Origin: Ktedonobacter racemifer DSM 44963
GTDB lineage: Bacteria; Chloroflexota; Ktedonobacteria; Ktedonobacterales; Ktedonobacteraceae
Length of the DNA: 64,000 nucleotides
Reading direction: 5' to 3'
NCBI RefSeq assembly: GCF_000178855.1
Contig: NZ_ADVG01000005.1
Span: 558,001-622,000 of the forward strand
The notes below the pieces were generated by a model. The model saw only the letters and a program-made list of their open reading frames with translations. It made no database searches and had not been told where the DNA came from. Positions 42,675-50,103 of the stretch are shown piece after piece (the first letter of the stretch is position 1; each line of letters begins with the position of its first letter). Made by a program: the position numbers and the translations under genes.

Positions 42675-43895
42675 ATGTCTTTCCAACGACCTCCCAAAAC
42701 AGCCGATGAGCTCGGCTTGATGCGTGGTTTTCCACCATCACCAGACGCGCGTGTCACTCACGCCACACAACTCCTGGGTCCCTATAACCGCTGGAGTTTC
42801 CAGAACATCCAAAAACTCAATCCTACTGCGGATGTGTGGCGTGGCAATGGGCCAGTCGCACATTTCGACGAAGAGCTTGGCGACATCGACGAAATTCCCT
42901 ACCAGAGACGAGATGGAACCACCTATACCTTTGGCGAGATGCCTGAACTCAGCTACACAGACGGCATCGCCGTTGTGCATCAAGGAAAAATGATCTATGA
43001 GCGCTATCTCAATGGGATGCAGGCATATACCCGTCACGCCTGGGCCTCTGGAAGCAAGTCCATGACGGGGACGATCGCGGCGATGCTGGCTTATGAAGGG
43101 CTCTTTGATCTCAAAGCTCCTGTGACAACGTATCTCCCAGAGCTGAATGCGAGCGGCTGGGCCTCTGCTACAGTCCGCCAGGTAATGGATATGACCACCG
43201 CTATCACGTTCGCTGAGGGTAAACCAGATCCATTGCTTGAGCAGCCAGGCATGGCTCATCCAAGCATGGTCGAGAACTGGATGTATAGTGTCACCATGGG
43301 CTGGCGTGCACGCCCCCAAGGCTATGCAGGCCCGGAGACCAGCTATGACTTGCTAGCAACCATGAAAAGAGCGGGGAAGCATGGCGAGCGTTTTACGTAT
43401 CTCACACCAAATACCGACATCCTCGCGTGGATCATGAAGCGTTTGCTGGACAAGCCGCTTGCTGACATCATGCAGGAGCGGATCTGGTCAAAACTGGGTG
43501 CCGAGCGGGATGCGTGTTGGGTGGTTGGCCCAACGACGGAAGAGACTTCTGGCTCCGGGCTGCTGACGACGCTGCGTGATATGGCACGCTTTGGCCAGAT
43601 GTTGCTGCAACAAGGGTGGTTTAACGGGCAGCAGATTATCCCTACCGCTATTGTTGAGGACATTGAGCGGAGCGCGAAAGGATCTTCGCCCTACTCTCAT
43701 CACTGGTGGATGGTGAATAAGGAACATGGTGCCTATTGCGCTTTAGGGTTCGGAGGTCAAATGCTTTACATTGATCCTCGCGCGCAACTCGTGGTGGCGA
43801 AGTTTAGCTCGTATCCCACGCCAGTCGATGGCGGTGAAGAATTCTTTCATGCCTTCGCCGCTCTCCCGGCCCTGGCAAACGCGTTGGTGAGGTAA
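42675..43895 (+). CDS. Beta-lactamase-fold serine hydrolase (6-aminohexanoate hydrolase / EstB type)
   Basis: 406 residues, ATG 42675 after AAAGGA. SxxK is SGSK in AWASGSKSMTGTIAAML, the second motif is YLTPNTDIL, and the C-terminal LGFGGQMLYIDPRAQLVV matches the NylB-like branch. No signal peptide. Probably a cytoplasmic amidase or esterase. Same transcription unit as 42051. Confidence 0.9.
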   Translation: MSFQRPPKTADELGLMRGFPPSPDARVTHATQLLGPYNRWSFQNIQKLNPTADVWRGNGPVAHFDEELGDIDEIPYQRRDGTTYTFGEMPELSYTDGIAVVHQGKMIYERYLNGMQAYTRHAWASGSKSMTGTIAAMLAYEGLFDLKAPVTTYLPELNASGWASATVRQVMDMTTAITFAEGKPDPLLEQPGMAHPSMVENWMYSVTMGWRARPQGYAGPETSYDLLATMKRAGKHGERFTYLTPNTDILAWIMKRLLDKPLADIMQERIWSKLGAERDACWVVGPTTEETSGSGLLTTLRDMARFGQMLLQQGWFNGQQIIPTAIVEDIERSAKGSSPYSHHWWMVNKEHGAYCALGFGGQMLYIDPRAQLVVAKFSSYPTPVDGGEEFFHAFAALPALANALVR

Positions 43896-44060
43896 TTTCT
43901 GAGGCAATTCAATCAAATAGGATATTCAGGCTGTCTCTCTTGCCAGGAAGCATCCTTCCTGACTATACTCGCCTGGATCTCATAGAGACAACAATATGCT
44001 CCGATGAGAGTGGAGATGGGACGGTATGTGAAAGGGCAAAAACAGAAGAAGGAAAAAGGG

Positions 44061-44360
44061 ATGAAGCGAACGTGGACATCGGAAGAGCTACTCGAACATT
44101 TTACCCTTCTACCAGACGAGTTAAAGGCGGTCGGCAATAAGTCGGGAGCGACGCGCCTGGGGTTTGCTGTTTTATTCAAGTGTTTCCACTATGAAGGCCG
44201 TTTCTTGCGTTCCAGGCAAGAGGCGGCTCCTGAAGTGGTTCGCTTCCTCGCCACCCAGGTGGGCGTTGATTCTACCCTCTTTGCGCAGTATGCCTGGGAG
44301 GGGCGCACCATTGAGGCCCACCGAGCGCAGATCCGTACGATGACAAAGGTCCGCGAATTT
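44061..44360 (+). pseudogene. Tn3-family transposase, N-terminal stub (DUF4158)
   Basis: From ATG 44061: MKRTWTSEELLEHFTLLPDE, ATRLGFAVLFKCFHYEGRFL and YAWEGRTIEAHRAQIR, the DUF4158 start of a roughly 1000-residue Tn3 TnpA. The match ends at REF, where an IS-type terminus (GGGGTCATAACATTTTTACC) begins at 44361. The rest of the gene is absent. Confidence 0.82.
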
Positions 44361-44610
44361 GGGGTCATAACATTTTTACCCCATGCGCATTAAGTTAAGA
44401 GCCAATCGAGTCCTTCGAGGAGCAGCTGAGCTAAGCAAGGTTCAGCGGCCCGTCGATTGAGCTGACAGCCTGACTGCATCCGTCGGTACAATTTGTGAAC
44501 CACCGGATGTAAGTGAGCGAGGCCATAGAGGACCTCTAACAAGTCCAGAGCCAGAGCACGAACCACGGCGGAAGCTTTGACCAGGCTGCGCCAGGGATCA
44601 TGCCAGCACC
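44361..44610 (-). pseudogene. IS4-like transposase C-terminus with its terminal repeat
   Basis: Minus-strand frame ...GCWHDPWRSLVKASAVVRAL, HPVVHKLYRRMQSGCQLNRR and EGLDWLLT-stop (44390) is the C-terminal helix bundle of the transposase type whose N-terminal part is at 32998-34009. The terminal repeat 44361-44399 overlaps the stop, and its inner part CATTAAG equals that of the 34036-34074 end. At 44610 it meets a tnpB tail. Confidence 0.65.
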
Positions 44611-45055
44611 CAAATTTGATTGCCTTTGAAGAGTTGCAGATTCGCAACATGGTCAAAAACAGACACCTTGCCAAGAGCATCCACGATGCTGGATGGGGAC
44701 AATTTCTGCTTTGGGTCAAGTATTATGCAGCGATACATACAATCCCTGTCATAGCAATATCTCCACACTCTACTAGTCAAGAGTGTAGTGCGTGTGGAAC
44801 GCTTGTGAAGAAAACATTGAGTGTGCGCACGCATGTGTGTACGGGGTGTGATATGGTCTTAGACAGGGATCATAACGCAGCGCTCAACATTTTGCAAAAA
44901 GCTCTCAGTACCGTAGGGCATACGGGAACTGATGCACCTCTGAGTGCATGAAACGCTTCTGGACAGGAAGACCTCTACACTGTCTCAGCGATGGGATGGT
45001 GCAAGTCACCTGGATGAAGGAAGAATCCCCCGTGATTTATCCGGGGGAGTGTCAA
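44610..45055 (+). pseudogene. tnpB: tnpB C-terminal tail and right end
   Basis: Near-identical to 15130-15567: IAFEELQIRNMVKNRHLAKS (RuvC II), CSACG...CTGCD, DRDHNAALNIL, then the CCCCC/GGGGG hairpin at 45027-45047 and terminal GTGTCAA at 45055. Only the last 115 codons survive. The ribbon has CTGCD where the intact copy has CTGCG. Confidence 0.85.
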
Positions 45056-45715
45056 GAAACGGATATCAACAACGCAGGCACCTACCTCTATCTCACAACC
45101 GATCAAGTGCGTTTTTACGAGATAGACGCCTCCGAAAACTACGCGCACGCAGGTGGCGGCGGCTATGTCTCCAACTCCTGGCGCGGGGATGATACAGCGG
45201 TTCCCCTCTCGCTGGATCGGATACCCCCCCTGGTCTTCTCCGAAGTGCTGCGCGACATCGATCTCTTCGTGGGCGTCGCCAGTGTTGGCAACGATCCCAC
45301 CTGGCAAGATGGCGGACCCGAGGGACGGTACCGAGACTACTGGCAGTCGTACAGCTTCGGCGAGCTCTCCGCGACTGCAGAGACGCGCAAACAGATCCTG
45401 GAGCGCCTCCTTCCTCGGCTCTCGCTCGCGCAGCGGTGCCGCATTGAAGGCCGCTTCCTCAAGGTACAGGGTGACCTTCGTACCTACAAGATCCACCTTG
45501 GGTCGGGGAACATCCTTATGGAGCCCAATGATCAGTATCTCTGCATCGTACCTGGCCGTGGTCCAAGTACAACGCAGGATCTCTACCTCCCTTTCGAGGG
45601 AGATACAGTCCTCGCCATCATCCTCTCCAAAGCCTTCCTGCTTGCAGAAGACACCAAAATCGCCGACCCCACCATCACCAGTCAAATCGGCAAACGCAAA
45701 ATCACTGTCTCGTAA
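45056..45715 (+). pseudogene. DUF4132-family protein, C-terminal fragment
   Basis: From the tnpB terminus the frame reads TDINNAGTYLYLTTDQVRFY, PPLVFSEVLRDIDLFVGVAS, FLKVQGDLRTYKIHLGSGNI and DTVLAIILSKAFLLAEDTKI to TAA 45715. This is the conserved C-terminus of the DUF4132 (MolR-like) family, whose full proteins exceed 800 residues. The N-terminal part is gone. No function is known for the family beyond a proposed regulatory role. Confidence 0.75.
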
Positions 45716-45734
45716 GATCGCTAAAGAGCTTCCA

Positions 45735-45786
45735 CAAAAGAGGAGGCCACGCGGCAGCCATGGCTGCCGCGTGGCCTCCTCTTTTG
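45735..45786. repeat. 52-bp perfect palindrome without loop
   Basis: Arms CAAAAGAGGAGGCCACGCGG-CAGCCA and complement meet at CCATGG with no spacer. It lies 20 bases after the DUF4132 stop. GC-rich centre and T-run at the plus-strand end (CTCTTTTG) allow it to act as a bidirectional terminator, but 26-bp arms are longer than needed. Confidence 0.92.
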
Positions 45787-46144
45787 GGTTCTGCGGCGCA
45801 ACTGGTTGAAGCTCCTTGAGGAAGAATGAGAGCAGCTTCGGCCTAACTGGTTGAAACTACTCCCTTCGGAGGAAACACAGGAGCTGGAAAGCTCCGGCTC
45901 AAAAGGTTGAAAAACTGGCGGGCCTTGATCCCGCCAGACCTACCTCTCCCGGTAACGACTTCTCAGAACACGTTACATCTGGAGTTTGCCCATGGTTGGA
46001 AGAGGAATCTCGCCCAAAGCGACTCTCTCCGTCTGTTAGGAGGCTCGCATGGCTCAACGTGAAGGGATTTGCGGCGCAATGAAAAAGGAAAGCGGTTGAA
46101 GCAAAAGTAGGGAGCTACAATAGCCTGATATCGCCAATCACAGA
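45787..46144. other. Gap with degenerate repeats
   Basis: About 360 bases with imperfect copies of CGGCSYAACTGGTTGAA at 45794, 45839, 45894 and (weaker) 46070. In two of them one frame reads LRRNWLKLLEEE and LRPNWLKLLPSEE, so a decayed repeat-protein gene is possible. No intact gene. Confidence 0.35.
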
Positions 46145-46692
46145 TTAGGTTTCTTCCCTTCGCCTGGGAAGCAAACCGTGCTCAATAGCAATGGCGACCG
46201 CCGCTGCCCGCGAATCGACGTTCAGTTTGGTGTAGATGCTATTCAAATAGGACTCGATCGTGCGACGTGTAATCCCCAGGTGAGCACCCACCTCTTTACT
46301 CCGCTCTCCAGAGGCGATCCCGGCCAATACCTCCAGCTCACGTGCTGTCAGATGGAAGTCGCTGTTCTCGTGTACAGCTGATGGAGCTGATCTCTTCCGC
46401 GTTGCCTGGTCCGGGATGCGTTTCATCAGTTCCGGCTGCAGCAGCATATTCCCACGAGCAGCGCTCTCAATCGCTTGCAAGACCGTCTCAAGACTGCTTT
46501 CTTTGAGCAAGTAGCCACGTGCGCCCGCCTGAAGGCTACGCAGCATCAGATCGTCTTCATCGTAGGTGGTCAGCACGATGATGGCGATCTGTGGCCATTG
46601 AGCACGTATCCGCTCAAGAGCTTCCAACCCATCCATAACAGGCATGCGCAAATCTATCAAGACCACATCGGGTTGCAGCGAGCTGATCAACT
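46145..46692 (-). pseudogene. NarL-type response regulator missing its first 45 residues
   Basis: Has the phospho-acceptor segment VVLIDLRMPVMDGLEAL, the receiver core (VLTTYDEDDLM, GARGYLLKE) and a complete LuxR helix-turn-helix (LTARELEVLAGIASGERSKE, TIESYLNSIYTKLNV). The N-terminal acidic pair and start are lost where the resolvase fragment joins at about 46692. A close paralogue of the intact regulator at 47050. Confidence 0.85.
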
Positions 46693-46939
46693 GGAACGCG
46701 ATCTGATCAGTTTGCGAACGAAAGAAGCGCTTGCGGCAAAAAAGCAGCAGGGCAAAACGCTCGGAAAACCAAGGGGCACCATCCAGAAAAGTAAATTTGA
46801 CGCGGATTTGGAGCGCATCAAGGATCTCCTCAAATTGGGACTCTCAGTGCGCAAGATCGCCACTCTCCTTGGCTACAACAACCATCTTGCGCTCAACACC
46901 TACATCAACAAACGCAAGCGCCGCGAACAAGGCTCATAG
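46691..46939 (+). pseudogene. Serine resolvase, C-terminal fragment
   Basis: LERDLISLRTKEALAAKKQQ, GKTLGKPRG, then a helix-turn-helix LLKLGLSVRKIATLLGYNNH: the E helix and DNA-binding domain of a Tn3-type resolvase. The catalytic Ser domain is missing. Followed at 46983-47021 by a Tn3-like terminal repeat. Confidence 0.82.
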
Positions 46940-46982
46940 GTGGCTTAGCGGGAACGATTCGAGTTACTTTTGGCCTTGGGAA

Positions 46983-47021
46983 GCCTTAGCGGGAAAATGG
47001 AACGAAAAATGTTATCACCCC
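46983..47021 (-). repeat. Tn3-type terminal inverted repeat
   Basis: Minus-strand reading GGGGTGATAACATTTTTCGT, TCCATTTTCCCGCTAAGG: 38-39 bases starting GGGG, as in Tn3-family ends. Outer edge to the right, next to the intact response regulator. Confidence 0.65.
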
Positions 47022-47049
47022 ATTTTCGGTGAGGCCTTTGCTCTTCAGG

Positions 47050-47727
47050 TTATCGCGAAAGTAGACCGCGCTTAATGCCAACAGCCACTGCCGAGGCACG
47101 CGAATCGACGCCGAGCTTAGCATAGATACTCGTGAGATGTGATTCAACTGTGCGTAAACTGATACCAAGCCGAGAAGCAATCTCTTTGCTTCGTTCGCCG
47201 CATGCTACGGCCTCCAACACGTCACGCTCGCGCTCGGTCAACTCGCTCTCTCCTTCTGCTTGAGATCTTGAGGGTGTTGGATGAAATGCATCCGTGGTTC
47301 GGACCAGAATGCGTGCCATGACCTCTGGCTGGAGAAATATATCACCACGAGATGCCGTGCGAATAGCATGAAACAATGTCTCACGGTCAGTATCCTTCAG
47401 AAGATAACCGCACGCGCCTGCACGCAATCCTCGCAGCATCAAATCATCTTCATCATAGGTCGTCAGGATGATGACTGCGATGTGCGGCCACTGCTCCCGT
47501 ATCTGAGTGATCGCCTCCAGGCCATCCATGCCTGGCATGCGCAGATCCATTAGCACAACGTCTGGCTGGAGTGCTTCTACTACCCGCACAGCTTCTGCCC
47601 CATCGGCCGCATCGCCAAGCCAGGTAAAGCCCTCTCTAGCGATTTCCAGCATCATATGCAGCCCTTCTCGCACGACAAGATGGTCGTCAACCACGACGAT
47701 GCGAATATCATTCTGCTTTTCGTCCAT
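47050..47727 (-). CDS. NarL/LuxR-type response regulator
   Basis: 225 residues: receiver domain with Asp61 in VVLMDLRMPGMDG and acidic VVVDDH, then a LuxR-type HTH (LTERERDVLEAVACGERSKE, LGISLRTVESHLTSIYAKLG). Overlaps the kinase gene by 20 bases, so translation is coupled. Its likely targets include the divergent ABC operon starting at 49336. Confidence 0.95.
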   Translation of the reverse strand: MDEKQNDIRIVVVDDHLVVREGLHMMLEIAREGFTWLGDAADGAEAVRVVEALQPDVVLMDLRMPGMDGLEAITQIREQWPHIAVIILTTYDEDDLMLRGLRAGACGYLLKDTDRETLFHAIRTASRGDIFLQPEVMARILVRTTDAFHPTPSRSQAEGESELTERERDVLEAVACGERSKEIASRLGISLRTVESHLTSIYAKLGVDSRASAVAVGIKRGLLSR

Positions 47728-49066
47728 TTTCGCCTCCTCTCTCCAAGGAAAGGCAGAGGCGCACGATTGTTCCCTTGCCCGGCTCGCTACTAATCAGCAG
47801 TTGGCCATTCATCAGGCGCGCGCGTTCACGCAAGCCCTGGAGCCCATAGTGATCAGTTGTGACCTTTGCTGGATCAAAGCCGATCCCATTATCACCTATT
47901 TCAAGGGTGATCACCTCATGCTCGCCACCTGCCCGTATCCATGCCTGGCTGGCCTGGGCGTGGCGCGCGATATTGGTCAGTCCTTCGCTAACCACGCGCA
48001 AAAGATGTTCGTGATACTCGCCTGGGAGTCTGGCTGGCAGATAACAGGTACAAGGAATACCGGTTGCCGTCGTGAAATGGTCCGCTTCCGTCTCAATGGC
48101 GACGAGAATATCACCTGTCGTAGGTATCTCTGTACGCAGATCGGTGATCGCGGCTCGCGCGCTGTTGATCGTAGCTCGCGAACGGGTCATAGCCCGCTGG
48201 ACAAAGGTTCGCGCCTGCTCGCAACGCTGACTGATCAAAAGCAAGTCAATGGTTTCCAGTTGCATGGTCAGGCCAACCAGTCCCTGAGCCAGCGTATCGT
48301 GCAGTTCGCGAGCCATGCGCTGCCTCTCTGTAGTCAACGTCAGATCTTTGACACGTGCTGCATAGTCTTCGAGCTGAATATGCGCCGTCTCCAGCTCGTG
48401 TAAGAGTTCCTGATCTCTGCGATGTGCACTGGTTTGTTGGATGTAGAGAATCAGACTGGCGCACACGAACAGTAAGATGAGTGAACCCTCCGCAATTGTC
48501 CTGATCAGCTTCGGCGCAACAGCGAGACCGGGTATGCTTTGACTATCTGACAGGAAGGTAAGCAGGACTATACTTTGAATGACAAAGCAAAAAAGCAGAC
48601 AACCAGCGACCACTACGATGATATGGGATGTCCGTTTGAGCAGGATAAATGCCTCAATGGCTAGCGTGAGCCACAATCCAAACACTGCGTTATCCGCACC
48701 GATCAGGAAATAGATGAGCCATATACACACAGCCTGGAGCAGGAAATAAGGCCACAGATAGCGCTGATTGATATTTTTAAAGAGAGCCCACCAGTGCAGA
48801 CCACCATGAAGCACCATCAAGAGAGTAAAGACAAAGAAAAAAAACAGTATGGCGCTTTTGCTATCCATTCGCAAGAGATCTGTAGCAAGAATACGAGAGA
48901 TCGTGATATTGATGCTTGCTGGAGATCTGTCATCCATTGGCTGCAGCAGCTCTGCAATACTTGCCAGTATATATTGCACATAGGTAAGACAAAGCCAGAA
49001 GAAAAGCAACCAGTTCAATAGCCTTTTCTCTTTGTGTATGAGTGGATGAATTGGTGTGTTTTCCAT
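47708..49066 (-). CDS. Membrane sensor histidine kinase (HisKA_3 type)
   Basis: 452 residues. Six hydrophobic segments in the first 200 residues (LLNWLLFFWLCLTYVQYILA, ILFFFFVFTLLMVLHGGL, YFLLQAVCIWLIYFLIG, and so on), with almost no extracellular domain. Then a coiled linker, HisKA_3 with the acceptor His near residue 250 (RQRMARELHDTLAQGLVGL), and HATPase_c (GDNGIGFDPAKV, YGLQGLRERA). Intramembrane-sensing architecture, as in kinases that watch envelope stress or their partner ABC transporter. Confidence 0.94.
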   Translation of the reverse strand: MENTPIHPLIHKEKRLLNWLLFFWLCLTYVQYILASIAELLQPMDDRSPASINITISRILATDLLRMDSKSAILFFFFVFTLLMVLHGGLHWWALFKNINQRYLWPYFLLQAVCIWLIYFLIGADNAVFGLWLTLAIEAFILLKRTSHIIVVVAGCLLFCFVIQSIVLLTFLSDSQSIPGLAVAPKLIRTIAEGSLILLFVCASLILYIQQTSAHRRDQELLHELETAHIQLEDYAARVKDLTLTTERQRMARELHDTLAQGLVGLTMQLETIDLLLISQRCEQARTFVQRAMTRSRATINSARAAITDLRTEIPTTGDILVAIETEADHFTTATGIPCTCYLPARLPGEYHEHLLRVVSEGLTNIARHAQASQAWIRAGGEHEVITLEIGDNGIGFDPAKVTTDHYGLQGLRERARLMNGQLLISSEPGKGTIVRLCLSLERGGENGRKAE

Positions 49067-49335
49067 CGCGTTCCCTCTTCTCCGTGCGTGGGCTCGTCCC
49101 CGAGCTCTTTGCTGAAATGCTCGGAGCTATCCTCAAGTATAACATGAGCCACTCCTGGATAGCATGTCAATTCCCGCAAATACGCTTGCGTGTTTCCGCA
49201 ACATCTCGCTGCGGGGTTTGGCAGAGAAAAGTGCGGAGTTTCTCGATAGCTTTGCCTTTCGCGGCTAGCTATCCTTAGACTCAAGGTAGTAAATGGTCAC
49301 CTGCTACGAATTATTGCAAGGAAAGAGGTATCAAC
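49067..49335. promoter_or_regulatory. Divergent promoter region between the kinase and ABC operon
   Basis: About 270 bases serving both directions. Inverted GGATAGC (49157) and GCTATCC (49268) could be part of a regulator site. No gene seen. Confidence 0.4.
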
Positions 49336-50103
49336 ATGGAAATGGGTAAATCCATAGATCCACCACAAGAAGATGTCATCATTGAGGCTATCGATGTTCA
49401 CAAGCATTACGACACGGGGAAGGTGGTCGTGAAGGCTTTACAGGGGGTGACACTGCGCATCCAGCGCAAAGAGGTCGTCGCTATTATGGGGCCGAGCGGC
49501 TGCGGTAAGACCACGCTGCTCAATTGCCTGAGCGGATTGGATCGGGTGACAACGGGGAGCATCAGGATTGCGAATCAGGATATTCGCCACCTGTCTGATC
49601 GCCAGCTTACCCTTTTCCGTGCCCGCGAGATGGGCTTTGTTTTCCAGACCTATAACTTACTGCCGGTCCTCACAGGATTGGAGAATGTGGAGCTGCCGCT
49701 GCTAGTGAGCGGTGTGTCTTCCAGGGTGGCCCGGACTCGTGCGCTGGAGAGCATTGAGCAGGTAGGCTTACGTGACTGGGCTCGTCATCGCCCAGCTGAG
49801 ATGAGCGGCGGTCAGCGTCAGCGTTTTGCGATTGCGCGTGCGCTGGCAACAACCCCCTCTCTTGTGTGGGCAGATGAGCCTACGGGCGCGCTTGATAGCA
49901 CGACCAGCCAGGAAATTATTGATTTGATGCTCACCCTCAATCGTGAACTGGGCCTCACGTTTGTCTGGGTCACGCACGCGCTGGATATCGCTCGTCAGGC
50001 CAGTCGTGTGATTACCATGAGCGATGGCCTGATCAGAGAAGATGTCCTCGTCGAGGCACTATCGAAGGTCGGCACATTCGAGGAGAAAGGAGCCCAAGGA
50101 TGA
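49336..50103 (+). CDS. ABC transporter ATPase (MacB/LolD type)
   Basis: 255 residues: Walker A GPSGCGKTT (52-60), Q loop VFQTYNLLPVLTGLENVELP, signature EMSGGQRQRFAIARAL, Walker B VWADEPTGALD, H loop VWVTHALD. It belongs to the class that pairs with FtsX-type permeases. The stop overlaps the permease start (ATGA at 50100). Confidence 0.96.
   Translation: MEMGKSIDPPQEDVIIEAIDVHKHYDTGKVVVKALQGVTLRIQRKEVVAIMGPSGCGKTTLLNCLSGLDRVTTGSIRIANQDIRHLSDRQLTLFRAREMGFVFQTYNLLPVLTGLENVELPLLVSGVSSRVARTRALESIEQVGLRDWARHRPAEMSGGQRQRFAIARALATTPSLVWADEPTGALDSTTSQEIIDLMLTLNRELGLTFVWVTHALDIARQASRVITMSDGLIREDVLVEALSKVGTFEEKGAQG

Noticed and set aside
44361..47021. One Tn3-type element bounded by the two GGGGT ends
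   Set aside because: Flanks AATTT and ATTTT are not a clean 5-bp duplication, and the left end matches the terminal repeat of the IS4-like element, so the two ends probably have different owners.
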